Source of the DNA: Acidobacteriota bacterium
Lineage (GTDB): Bacteria; Acidobacteriota; Vicinamibacteria; Vicinamibacterales; 2-12-FULL-66-21
Assembly: GCA_016184105.1 (NCBI GenBank)
Contig: JACPDI010000022.1
Coordinates: forward strand, 1 to 64,000
Direction of reading: 5' to 3'
DNA: 64,000 nucleotides
Shown here: positions 19,546 to 28,323 of the stretch, piece after piece
How the letters are laid out: each line of letters opens with the position of its first letter
How positions within the stretch are numbered: position 1 is the first letter of the stretch
Program-made: the position numbers and the translations under genes
Notes under the pieces: model-generated
What the model was told of the DNA's origin: nothing
What the model saw: only the letters and a program-made list of their open reading frames with translations
Database searches by the model: none

Positions 19546-20810
19546 TGCGGAAGGAGGGGGTCATCGCGGTGGTCGTGTTCGCCGCGCTCGCCGGCGTGAT
19601 GGTGTTCCGGGGCAACGGCGGCGAGCCCGCGGGCCAGCCCGCGAGCGCCAACGGCGCTCCCGCGCGCCGTGGCGGCCAGCGGGGCGGGGGGCAGCCACCC
19701 GGCGGCGCCCCGGGCGCCGGTATGCGCCCGCCGATGACCGTGGAGGTTGCGCCGGCACGCCGGGAAACGGTGTCGGAGCACATCACCGTGGTCGGCAACC
19801 TCATTGGCGCCGCCACGGTGGAGGTGGTGCCGAAGGTCAGCGGCCGTCTCCAGACCATCTCGGTGCGGCTCGGCGACGCCGTCCGCAAGGGACAGACGCT
19901 GGCGAAGGTGGAAGACCGCGAAATCCGCGAGCAGGTACGGCAGGCGGAAGCCTCGTTCGCCGTCGCCGGCGCCACGATTCGCCAGCGCGAGGCGGACCTG
20001 AAATTCGCCGAGACGAATCTCGATCGCTCGCGCAGTCTCTTCCAGCGCCAGCTGCTCCCGAAGCAGACGCTGGACGATGCGGAGGCCCGCTACCAGGCGG
20101 CGGTGGCGCAGCTGGACCTCGCGCGCGCGCAGTTCCAGCAGGCCCGGGCGCGCCTCGACGAGCTGCACATCACGCTGTCGAATACCAGCATCCTGTCACC
20201 GGTTGACGGCTTCGTCGCGAAGCGGAACCTCGATCCGGGCGCGTTCGCCGGCCAGAACTCCCCGATCGTCGCGGTGGTCGATCTCAGCACCGTCCGGATG
20301 GTGGCGAACCTCATCGAGCGCGACGCCCGGCGCGTGCACCCCGGAACGATGGCGGCCGTCGAGGTTGATGCGTATCCCGGCGAGCGGTTCGACGGGCGTG
20401 TGGCGCGCGTGGCGCCGGTGTTCGATCCGGCCACGCGCACCGCGGAAATGGAAATCGAAGTACCGAACCCGAGCGGACGGCTCAAGCCCGGGATGTACGC
20501 CCGCGTCAACCTGATGGTCGGCGAGCGCGCGAACGCCCTCGTCGTCCCGCGCAACGCCGTGGTGGACATCGAGGGACGCCGCGGCGTCTTCGTGCCGCAG
20601 CAGAACCGCGCGGCGTTCCGCGCCGTGGAGACCGGGCTGCAGGATGAGAACAGGGTGGAGATCACCAAGGGGCTCGGCGATGGCGCGCAGGTGATCACCA
20701 CGGGCGCCGTCGCGCTGCGCGACGGCGATCCGATCCACATCCCAGAACAGCGCCAGCAGCCCGGCCGGCCGATGGGGACCGGCGGCCGGCGGCCGGACCA
20801 GGGCCGCTAG
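19545..20810 (+). CDS. RND efflux periplasmic adaptor (membrane fusion protein)
   Basis: 421 residues: one N-terminal membrane anchor, a Gly/Pro-rich spacer, a lipoyl half (VEVVPKVSGRLQTISVRLGD), an alpha-helical hairpin (about 125-200), the second lipoyl half (SPVDGFVAKRNLDPGAFAG) and a beta-barrel. It links the inner-membrane pump to the TolC channel. It sits between the two, 95 bases before the pump gene. Confidence 0.92.
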   Translation: MRKEGVIAVVVFAALAGVMVFRGNGGEPAGQPASANGAPARRGGQRGGGQPPGGAPGAGMRPPMTVEVAPARRETVSEHITVVGNLIGAATVEVVPKVSGRLQTISVRLGDAVRKGQTLAKVEDREIREQVRQAEASFAVAGATIRQREADLKFAETNLDRSRSLFQRQLLPKQTLDDAEARYQAAVAQLDLARAQFQQARARLDELHITLSNTSILSPVDGFVAKRNLDPGAFAGQNSPIVAVVDLSTVRMVANLIERDARRVHPGTMAAVEVDAYPGERFDGRVARVAPVFDPATRTAEMEIEVPNPSGRLKPGMYARVNLMVGERANALVVPRNAVVDIEGRRGVFVPQQNRAAFRAVETGLQDENRVEITKGLGDGAQVITTGAVALRDGDPIHIPEQRQQPGRPMGTGGRRPDQGR

Positions 20811-20905
20811 ATCGAGCCGCCGGCCTTCCGCCTTCGCGCAAGGCGTCGGCGGACCGCCACAGCCGGGGCGGCGGCGGTCAGGCCGGCGGGGGAGAGTATC
20901 GCGTC

Positions 20906-23900
20906 ATGTCGATTCCGCGTCTTGCCATCCACCGGCCGATCACGATGTTCATGATCAGCGCCGTGATCGTCCTGCTCGGCGCGATCTCGCTGCTGCGGCT
21001 CCCGGTCGACCTGATGCCGGACGTCTCGTTCCCGAGCATCACGGTGCGCGTCGGGTACGCCGGCGTCGGGCCGCTCGAGATCGAGGAGTTGATCGTCCGC
21101 CCGCTGGAGCAGGCGGTGAGCGCGGTCGCGGGGCTCGAGCGCCTCGAGTCGACGGCGGCGGAGGGCAGCGGACGCGTCACGCTGAACTTCGCGTGGGGCA
21201 CGGATTTGAACGAAGCGGCGGACGAGGTCCGGAGCCGCATCGATCGCATTCGCGCGCGGCTGCCCGAGGAAGCGGACCCGCCCACGATCTTCAAGTTCGA
21301 CTCGACCGCGATGCCGATCATGGGCATCGGGGTCGAGGGGGACCTCGACCGGGTGACGCTGCGGGAAGTGGCGCAGAACGATCTGTCGGTGCGCCTCGAG
21401 CGCGTGCCGGGGGTGGCGTCGGTGTCGGTCGAAGGAGGCCTGCGGCGCCAGATCCACGTCGATCTGTCGAAGGAAAAAATCACGGCGCTCAACCTGCCGG
21501 TCGAGCGCGTCGTCGCCATCATCCGCAGCGAGAATCAGAACACGCCGCTCGGCGAGGTGGACGAGGGGGATACGACGTACCTGGTGCGCAGCCAGGGGCA
21601 GTACCAGCACATCGAGGACATCCGGAACCTCGTGGTGATGACCCGGCAGGGGGTGCCGGTGTACCTGCGCGACGTCGCCGAGGTGTCCGACTCCACCGAG
21701 GACTTCCGGTCCTTCACCCGGATCAACGGGCGGCCCGGCGTGCGGATGCGCGTTACGAAGCAGTCGGGCGAGAACACCGTCGCGATCGCGGACGGCATCC
21801 GCCAGGAAATCGAGCGCATCAACCGCGAGGTGCCGAAGGTCCGCCTGTCGGTCCTCGACGACAGCTCGCTGTTCATCAAGCGGTCGATCAGCTCGGTCCA
21901 GGAGCACGCGCTCATCGGCGGCGTCCTCGTCATGCTCATCATCTTCCTGTTCCTGCGCGACGTGCGCGCGACGGCGATTGTCTTCACGTCCATTCCGATT
22001 TCGGTCATCGGCACGTTCGCGCTGCTGTACTTCGCCGGTTTCACCCTGAACACGATGACCTTCGGCGGCCTCGCGCTCGGCATCGGGATGATCGTCGACG
22101 CGTCGATCGTCGTGCTCGAGAACACCTTCCGGCACATGGAACAGGGCAAGGACCGGATGCAGGCCTCGCTCGACGCGAGCGAGGAGGTGTGGTCCGCGAT
22201 CCTGGCGTCGACGCTGACGCATATCGCGGTGTTCATCCCGTTGCTCTTCCTGACGGGGGTCGCGAGCATCCTGTTCACGCAGCTCTCGATCGTCGTCATT
22301 TTCTCGCTGTCGATGTCGCTGTTCGTCGCCGTCACCGTCGTGCCGGTGCTCTGCTCGATGTTCCTGAAACTGCCGAGGGCGGCGGCGGACCGGCGCGGCC
22401 CCTTCGCGCGCCTGCACGCGTGGAGCGAGCGCGCGCTGAACGGCATGGACGAGAGATACCGGCAGCTGATTCACGCCGCGCTGCACCACAGGCCGACCGT
22501 GATCGGCGTGGGCACCGGGCTGTTCGTGCTGGCCCTGGCCCTGCTCCCCACCCTGGGCTTCGAGCTGATGCCGCAGGCGGACGAGGGAGAGGTCACGGTG
22601 GACGCCGAGCTGCCCGTCGGCACGCGCATCGAACGCACCCACGCCGCGATCGAGCGGCTTGAAGAGATGATTCGGCAGTCCACGCCCGAAGCGACGATGC
22701 TCATCAGCAACGCCGGCGGGGGCGGGTTCTTCGGGGGGTCCACGGCCCGCGGCAGCGTGAACGTGCGCCTGGCGCCGCGCACCGAGCGCGAGCGCTCGAG
22801 CGATGAGATCGCGCAGGACCTGCGGCGGCGGCTCGCGGGGATGCCGGGGGTGATCATCCGCGCGAGGCCTTCCGGCGGCAACTTCCAGATGAATCGCCTG
22901 CTCGGCGGCGGCGGCGCCGGCCGGCTCGCGCTCGAGATCCGGGGCCACGAACTGGACGAGGCCCGGCGCGTCGCGATCGAGGCGCGGAACGTGATGGAGC
23001 GCACGCCCGGGATTGCCGACGTGCGGATCGGCCGCGACGAAGGCCGGCCGGAGCTGGCGATCCGCGTCGATCGGCCGAAGGCGGCGCTGCTCGGGCTCTC
23101 GGTGTCGGACGTGGCAGAGACGATCCAGACGAACGTCGCGGGCACGCAGGCGGCGTTCTTCCGCGAGCGCGGCAACGAGTACCCGATCGTCGTGCGGTTG
23201 CGGGAGGAGGACCGCGGGCGCATCTCCGACGTTGACTCGGTGCTGCTGGCCACCCCGTCGGGCCGCGTCGTGCCTGCCGGCAACGTCCTGGCGGTGCGCA
23301 CCGAGACAGGGCCGGTGCAGATCGACCGCAAGAACCAGGAACGCATCACGCGGATCAGCGCCGAGCCGGAAGTTGCGTTGAGCGACGCGGTCAACCGCGT
23401 GAACGAGCGGCTTGCGCAGATCACGCGCCCGCAGGATTTCCAGGTGGGATTCGGATCGGAGGTCGAGGAGCAGGCGCGCGCGTTCAGCCAGCTGCAGCTC
23501 CTGCTCGTTCTCGCGATCCTGCTCGTCTACGCCGTCATGGCGTCGCAGTACGAGTCGCTGCGCGATCCGTTCATCATCATGTTCTCGGTGCCGCTCGCCG
23601 CCATCGGCGTCGTGCTCGCGCTGAAGCTGACCGGCACCAATTTCAGCCTGCAGGCGTACATCGGCGTCATCATGCTCGCCGGCATCGTCGTCAGCAACGC
23701 CATCCTGCTGGTGGACTACACCAACGTGCTGCGGCGCCGCGATGGCCTCCCGCTGCGCGAGGCGGTGGAGCGCGGGGGACGGACCCGGCTGCGCCCCATC
23801 CTCATGACGTCGCTCGCGACGATGCTCGGCCTCGTGCCCATGGCGCTCGGCATCGGCGAGGGAGCCGAGCTGCAGGCCCCATTGGCGCGCGTCGTGATCG

Positions 23901-24019
23901 GCGGGCTGCTGACCTCCACCATCATCACGCTCGTGTTCGTGCCGTGCGTCTACACCATCTTCGAGGAGGGCTGGCGGGGGCTCTGGCGCCGTGCGCCGTC
24001 CGATCCTGCCGGCGCATAG
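20906..24019 (+). CDS. RND-family multidrug/solute efflux pump, AcrB type
   Basis: 1037 residues, the standard length. Twelve membrane segments in two sets of six flank two large periplasmic loops. Family signatures include [30 protein letters not shown] with the proton-relay Asp in TM4, and the C-terminal [19 protein letters not shown]. It is driven by the proton motive force. It ends just before the MacA-like fragment, so the RND and MacAB-like sets share one gene string. Confidence 0.95.
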   Translation: MSIPRLAIHRPITMFMISAVIVLLGAISLLRLPVDLMPDVSFPSITVRVGYAGVGPLEIEELIVRPLEQAVSAVAGLERLESTAAEGSGRVTLNFAWGTDLNEAADEVRSRIDRIRARLPEEADPPTIFKFDSTAMPIMGIGVEGDLDRVTLREVAQNDLSVRLERVPGVASVSVEGGLRRQIHVDLSKEKITALNLPVERVVAIIRSENQNTPLGEVDEGDTTYLVRSQGQYQHIEDIRNLVVMTRQGVPVYLRDVAEVSDSTEDFRSFTRINGRPGVRMRVTKQSGENTVAIADGIRQEIERINREVPKVRLSVLDDSSLFIKRSISSVQEHALIGGVLVMLIIFLFLRDVRATAIVFTSIPISVIGTFALLYFAGFTLNTMTFGGLALGIGMIVDASIVVLENTFRHMEQGKDRMQASLDASEEVWSAILASTLTHIAVFIPLLFLTGVASILFTQLSIVVIFSLSMSLFVAVTVVPVLCSMFLKLPRAAADRRGPFARLHAWSERALNGMDERYRQLIHAALHHRPTVIGVGTGLFVLALALLPTLGFELMPQADEGEVTVDAELPVGTRIERTHAAIERLEEMIRQSTPEATMLISNAGGGGFFGGSTARGSVNVRLAPRTERERSSDEIAQDLRRRLAGMPGVIIRARPSGGNFQMNRLLGGGGAGRLALEIRGHELDEARRVAIEARNVMERTPGIADVRIGRDEGRPELAIRVDRPKAALLGLSVSDVAETIQTNVAGTQAAFFRERGNEYPIVVRLREEDRGRISDVDSVLLATPSGRVVPAGNVLAVRTETGPVQIDRKNQERITRISAEPEVALSDAVNRVNERLAQITRPQDFQVGFGSEVEEQARAFSQLQLLLVLAILLVYAVMASQYESLRDPFIIMFSVPLAAIGVVLALKLTGTNFSLQAYIGVIMLAGIVVSNAILLVDYTNVLRRRDGLPLREAVERGGRTRLRPILMTSLATMLGLVPMALGIGEGAELQAPLARVVIGGLLTSTIITLVFVPCVYTIFEEGWRGLWRRAPSDPAGA

Positions 24020-24022
24020 TTC

Positions 24023-25519
24023 GTGACCCGGCATCTCGTCGCGCTCGTCGTCCTGACCGTCGGCGTCGGCATCGGCGCCGGCGCGTATTACCTGACCCGG
24101 AGCGATGCGAAGCCGGAGGTCCTGACCGCCCCGGTCACGCGGGGCGACGTCATCGAGGCGGTGAGCGCCACGGGTGCGCTCGAGGCGGTCACTCGATCGT
24201 GAGGCGAGGCCAGGTCATCGCCAGGCTCGATCCGTCGCTGTTCCAGACCCAGATTGATCAGCAGCGGGCCAACCTGCTGCGGTCCGAGAGCGAGGTGGAG
24301 CGCCTGCGCGTCACGGTGGAAGACGCGCGCACGAAGCTCGCGCGCGCCGCGGAACTCTCCGAGCGGCAGCTGATTTCCGCCAGCGAGCTCGAGGCGGCGC
24401 AGGTGAACGTGAAGGCGGCGCAGGCGCAGCTCCAGGCCGCGCAGGCGCAGGTCACGCAGTCGCGTGCAAGCCTCAACCAGGCCGAGGTCAACCTTCGTCA
24501 CACCGTGATCGACGCGCCGATCGACGGCATCGTGATCTCGCGCAACGTCGACGTGGGACAGACCGTCGCCGCCAGCATGCAGGCGCCGACGCTGTTCGTC
24601 ATGGCTGCGGACCTGACGAAGATGAAGGTGAACGCGAACATCGACGAGGCGGACGTCGGGCGCATCCGCCCCGGCCAGCACGTGACGTTCCGGGTGGACG
24701 CCTACCCCACCGAGGAATTCGAGGGCACCGTGTCGCAAATTCGCCTGCAGCCGACGACGGTGCAGAACGTGGTGACCTACGCCACCGTCATCGACGTCCC
24801 GAACGGGCAGCTGAAGCTCAAACCGGGAATGACCGCGAACGTCTCCATCCAGGTCGCGCGCCGCACCGACGTGCTGCGGGCGCCCACCATGGCGCTGCGC
24901 TTCCGGCCCACGGCGGACATGTTCGCGGCGCTCGGCCAGGAGCCTCCGGCCAGCGGCACGGACGCGTGGCCACGGCCGCGCGGAACGTCCGGCGACACGG
25001 CAGCCATGGCCGGCGCGGATGGCGGTTCGGCGCCGCAGGCGGGGGCGCAGCGGCCGGCGGGGGGCCAGGGCCGTCCCGACTGGCAGAACATGACGCCCGA
25101 GGAGCGCCGCCGCCGCCTGGAAGAACGGCGGAAAGACGTGACGCCGGAAGAGCGCGAGCGGATCATGCGGAGGCGGGAAGGTGCTCTACGAGGGGCTCCA
25201 GGTGCTCAGGGTGCTCCACGTGCTGGAGGTGCGCCTCGCACGATCGACGCTCTGTTCGGCCCGCTGCCTCCGACCGAGTCAATCGGTCGGGTGTGGCGGT
25301 ACGCGGACGGCCGGCTCACGGCAGTGCGCGTGCGGCTCGGCGTGACCGACGGCACGAACACCGAACTCATCTCGGGCGATGTGCCGGAAGGGGCGCCGGT
25401 GGTGACCGGCGTGCTCCTGCAGCCGGCCGGTCGCGCGACGCAAAGGGGGCGCCCGCTCGCCTCTCATGGGTCCGCAGCGCCCGCCGGGCGCGCAGCGCGG
25501 CCCGTCCGGGCCGCGGTAG
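24023..25519 (+). pseudogene. MacA-like ABC efflux adaptor, broken by a deletion and a frame shift
   Basis: The gene starts at GTG 24023 with a membrane anchor and the adaptor sequence [10 protein letters not shown], then stops at TGA 24200-24202. The remainder resumes in another frame from 24193 ([17 protein letters not shown]) through the helical hairpin and lipoyl half to about 25440. The missing piece, about 20 residues of the first lipoyl half, is present in relatives, so a deletion of roughly 60 bases lies at 24192/24193. Near 25442-25449 (CAAAGGGGG) one extra base shifts the frame again. Correcting it gives a natural end ([12 protein letters not shown]... stop at 25517). Confidence 0.75.
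25194..25244 (+). repeat. Short in-frame repeat GGTGCTC-type inside the MacA-like gene
   Basis: A run of related units (GGTGCTCTA, GGTGCTCAG, GGTGCTCCA, GGTGCGCCT) encodes repeated GAP/GAQ residues in the low-complexity C-terminal part of the adaptor. Confidence 0.4.
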
Positions 25520-25521
25520 CC

Positions 25522-25776
25522 ATGGCCCTGATTTCGGTCCGCGAGCTCACCAAGACCTATGTCGTCGGCGAGGTGGACGTCCGCGCGTTGCGCGGCGTCA
25601 CCCTGGAGGTCGGCGCCGGCCAGTTCGTCGCGGTCACCGGCCCGTCCGGGTCCGGCAAGTCGACGTTCATGCACATCCTTGGCTGCCTGGATCGGCCAAC
25701 GAGCGGCCAGTACATCCTGGATGGGCGCGACGTCTCGGCGCTGTCGAGAGACGAGCTCGCCGGGGCCAGGGCCTGA
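25522..25776 (+). pseudogene. MacB/LolD-type ABC ATPase, internally deleted remnant
   Basis: From ATG 25522, 84 residues match an ABC ATPase N-terminus: [20 protein letters not shown], Walker [11 protein letters not shown] and [11 protein letters not shown]. It ends at DELAGARA and a stop at 25774. The Q-loop, LSGGQ signature, Walker B and H-loop, about 140 residues, are absent. An intact relative at 30876-31547 in this window shows what should follow. The permease ATG comes four bases after the stop, as in an intact operon, which points to an internal deletion rather than a foreign insertion. Confidence 0.75.
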
Positions 25777-25780
25777 TCCC

Positions 25781-26998
25781 ATGTCGCTGCTGATGATCCT
25801 CCGCATCCCCGTGACGGCGCTGGCGCGCAACAAGATGCGCACCACCCTGACGACCCTGGGCATGATCATCGGCGTCGCGGCGGTGATCACGATGGTCGCG
25901 CTCGGTCGCGGCGCGCAGCAGACGATTGAAGACCAGATCAAGTCGGCGGGCACGAACATGATCATGGTCATGTCGGGCAACTGGACCGTCGGCGGCGTCC
26001 GTCAGGGACAGGGGGCGTCGAGCTCGCTCACGCCTGAGGACGCCGAGGCCCTCAGGAACATCCCCGGCGTGCAGTACGTCGCAGCCGCCGCGAACACGCG
26101 CGCGCAGGTGATCGCCGGCAACCAGAACTGGCAGACGCGCGTCGAGGGCACCGACGTGGACATGCCGCTCATCCGATCGTGGCCGCCGACGTTCGGCGCG
26201 TTCTTCACGCCCCAGGACGTGTCCGGCGCGTCGAAGGCCGCCGTGCTCGGGTCGGTCACCGCCGAAGCGCTGTTCGGGCCGGACTTCGATCCGACCGGGC
26301 AGATCATTCGCATCCGCAATCAGCCGTTCAAGGTCGTCGGCGTCATGTCCAGCAAGGGCCAGTCGGCCATGGGCCAGGACCAGGACGACATCGTGTACGT
26401 GCCGTACACGACCGTGCAGAAGAAACTGCTCGGCATCCAGCACGTCCACAACATCATCGTGTCGGCCACGAGCGCCGCCGCCACCGCGTCGACCGCCGAA
26501 GCGGTCGCCGCCGTGCTGCGCGGGCGCCACAAGATCCCGCCAGGCGAGCCGGACGACTTCATGGTTCGCACGCTCGAGGAAATGGCGAGCGTGCGGACCG
26601 AAGCGACGCGCACCATGACCATGCTGCTCGCGGGCATCGCCGGCGTATCGCTCATCGTCGGCGGCATCGGCATCATGAACATCATGCTGGTATCGGTGAC
26701 CGAGCGCACGCGGGAGATCGGCCTGCGGCTTGCGATTGGCGCGCGGGGGCGCGACGTACTGCTGCAGTTCCTTGTCGAGGCGGTCGTCATCAGCCTGTTC
26801 GGCGGCCTGCTCGGCCTCGCGCTCGGCTTCAGCGTCTCGGCGGGCATCCGCCAATTCCTGCAGTGGCCCGCGGTGATTCCGGCCGACGCGGTCGCGCTGG
26901 CGTGCGGGTTCTCGGCGACCATCGGCGTCTTCTTCGGGTTCTACCCCGCGCGGAAGGCGGCGCGGCTCGACCCGATTGAAGCGCTCAGGTACGAATGA
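25781..26998 (+). CDS. MacB-like ABC transporter permease
   Basis: 405 residues with the FtsX/MacB layout: one N-terminal membrane segment (ARNKMRTTLTTLGMIIG), a large periplasmic MacB-PCD domain, then three C-terminal segments beginning GGIGIMNIMLVSVTERTREIG and ending RLDPIEALRYE. It would work with the adaptor and ATPase just upstream, both of which are damaged in this sequence. It could only function if those lesions are not real or if another ATPase serves it. Confidence 0.9.
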   Translation: MSLLMILRIPVTALARNKMRTTLTTLGMIIGVAAVITMVALGRGAQQTIEDQIKSAGTNMIMVMSGNWTVGGVRQGQGASSSLTPEDAEALRNIPGVQYVAAAANTRAQVIAGNQNWQTRVEGTDVDMPLIRSWPPTFGAFFTPQDVSGASKAAVLGSVTAEALFGPDFDPTGQIIRIRNQPFKVVGVMSSKGQSAMGQDQDDIVYVPYTTVQKKLLGIQHVHNIIVSATSAAATASTAEAVAAVLRGRHKIPPGEPDDFMVRTLEEMASVRTEATRTMTMLLAGIAGVSLIVGGIGIMNIMLVSVTERTREIGLRLAIGARGRDVLLQFLVEAVVISLFGGLLGLALGFSVSAGIRQFLQWPAVIPADAVALACGFSATIGVFFGFYPARKAARLDPIEALRYE

Positions 26999-27449
26999 GC
27001 GCCTCCAGTAGCTGAGCGGCCGTGCGGCCGGTCACCGGGTCGACCAGGCCTGGGGCCAATTCAACGAGCGGCTCGAGCACGAAGCGGCGCTCGCGGAAGC
27101 GGGGGTGCGGCACCTCGAGCGACGGCTCCTTCAGCACGACGTCACCCAGCAGGATCAAATCCAGGTCGAGCGTCCGCGGCGCCCCGGCGTGCGGGCGCGC
27201 GCGGCCACGCTCCCGCTCGATCGCGAGCAGCCGTTCCAGAAGCGCTCGAGGTTCGAGCGGCGTCCTGCCGATGACGATGGCGTTCAGATATGCCGGATCC
27301 GAGAGGCGCGCGGGGGGCTCGGGAGGCGTCTCACGGCAGGCCGAAACACGAACGCCGTCGAGCACGGCGCGAAGCCGGTCGACGGCGTGATCGAGATGCG
27401 AGGCGCGGTCGCCCTGGTTCGTGCCGAGCGCGATGACCGCCAGGCGCAG
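26985..27449 (-). CDS. folK: 2-amino-4-hydroxy-6-hydroxymethyldihydropteridine diphosphokinase (HPPK)
   Basis: HPPK transfers pyrophosphate from ATP to the pterin in folate synthesis. Motifs: VIALGTNQGDR at the N-terminus, AYLNAIVIGRTPLEP, RTLDLDLILLGD and VPHPRFRERRFVLEPL. The first canonical ATG/GTG/TTG is at 27365, inside the domain. The family N-terminus is encoded upstream, beginning at CTG 27449 (MRLAVIALGTNQGD if translated from there). That CTG lies three bases after the stop of the ferritin-like gene, behind a GGTGGA sequence. 154 residues is normal for HPPK. The 3' end overlaps the MacB-like permease gene on the other strand. Confidence 0.88.
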   Translation of the reverse strand: MRLAVIALGTNQGDRASHLDHAVDRLRAVLDGVRVSACRETPPEPPARLSDPAYLNAIVIGRTPLEPRALLERLLAIERERGRARPHAGAPRTLDLDLILLGDVVLKEPSLEVPHPRFRERRFVLEPLVELAPGLVDPVTGRTAAQLLEALIRT

Positions 27450-27452
27450 GAC

Positions 27453-27941
27453 TTATTCCACCCAGCGTGCGGGCAATACGCCGCCGCCCGTGCCGGCCCC
27501 GTCCATCCGCCGGCCGAGCAGGTCGTCGCGTCCCGCGATCGCGAGCTCGAAGAACCGCTTGTGCTCGATGGTTTCGCCCAGGATGACCCGCAGCATGCCG
27601 CGGTGTCTCGCGTGCGTGACCTGCTCGACCCGCGGCCGCCAGCGATCGACGAACTGCTGCGCGGCGTCACGGTCGTCGCTCACGATGCGGCGTGCGGCCT
27701 CGGGTCCCTTGCCTTCGACGGACAGCTCCGGCTCAGCAACCTCGGCCAGCGCGCCACCCAGTTCGACGACCGCCGCCCGCAGCCATGAGAGCTGCAGGTC
27801 CTCGCGGTTGACGACGTACTGGTACGTGTTGTTGACCTCGTACGAGCTGATGAGGCGCGCCGCGGCGACGTGGCGGTTCCGCATGGCCAGCTTCTCGCCG
27901 CAGAACTCCTGCAGCAGCGCCCTGAGTTCGTTGGCAGTCAC
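27453..27941 (-). CDS. Ferritin-like helical protein of unknown function
   Basis: 162 residues from GTG 27941, which overlaps the dksA/traR stop as GTGA. It is all-helical, with repeated His and Glu (RNRHVAAARLISSYEVNNTY, RHRGMLRVILGETIEHKRFF), which suggests a ferritin-like four-helix fold. I cannot confirm the full di-metal ligand set by eye. It lies between the dksA-like gene and folK in a tight gene string. Confidence 0.6.
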   Translation of the reverse strand: MTANELRALLQEFCGEKLAMRNRHVAAARLISSYEVNNTYQYVVNREDLQLSWLRAAVVELGGALAEVAEPELSVEGKGPEAARRIVSDDRDAAQQFVDRWRPRVEQVTHARHRGMLRVILGETIEHKRFFELAIAGRDDLLGRRMDGAGTGGGVLPARWVE

Positions 27942-28227
27942 GAACTTTGCTTTTCCTGGCAGGTGATGCAGACGCGCGTCCACGGGATCGCATTCAGGCG
28001 CGCCTCCGAGATGGACTCGCCGCAATCACGACAGACCCCGTAGTGGCGTCGGTCTGTTTCAGCTTCAGCTGGATATGAACTTCGTTGTTTCCGTTGGCCT
28101 GGTCGGCGAGATCACCCTGCCGGGTGTTGGTGTCAATCGACGCCTGCAACGGCTTCGTGGCGCCGCCCGCGGCGAGTATCTCACCCCGCTTCCGCAGCAG
28201 CGCTTCCTTGTGGGACGTAAGGTCCAT
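27938..28227 (-). pseudogene. DksA/TraR-type zinc-finger protein, broken by a small deletion
   Basis: The gene starts at ATG 28227 (MDLTSHKEALLRKRGEIL) and runs in one frame to QLKLKQTDA near 28051. There the sequence jumps frame. The other frame carries the complete zinc finger: HYGVCRDCGESISEARLN... then VCITCQEKQSS and TGA at 27938, immediately overlapping the next gene. Relatives have about 16 more residues (a helix) between these parts, so a deletion of roughly 45-50 bases is inferred. Without repair the protein lacks its zinc finger. DksA/TraR proteins modulate RNA polymerase. Confidence 0.75.
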
Positions 28228-28323
28228 CGGTCTTCTCCCAGGGTGCCCGGACAACAGGTGATGATAGCACGTAACCCCATCACCGATGCGGCAACCGGCG
28301 CGGCCCGCGAAAGACCCGCAGCC

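Noticed and set aside
20807-24034. 1075-codon open frame antisense to the RND pump gene
   Set aside because: Its composition (long runs of Arg, Asp, His) is typical of the shadow frame of a GC-rich gene, and the sense strand encodes an unmistakable RND pump.
24193-24205. In-frame TGA at 24200 read as a selenocysteine codon, given the nearby selB-like start
   Set aside because: The family sequence is missing about 20 residues at the same point and resumes in another frame, so this is a deletion; adaptors of this family are not selenoproteins and no SECIS-like stem follows.
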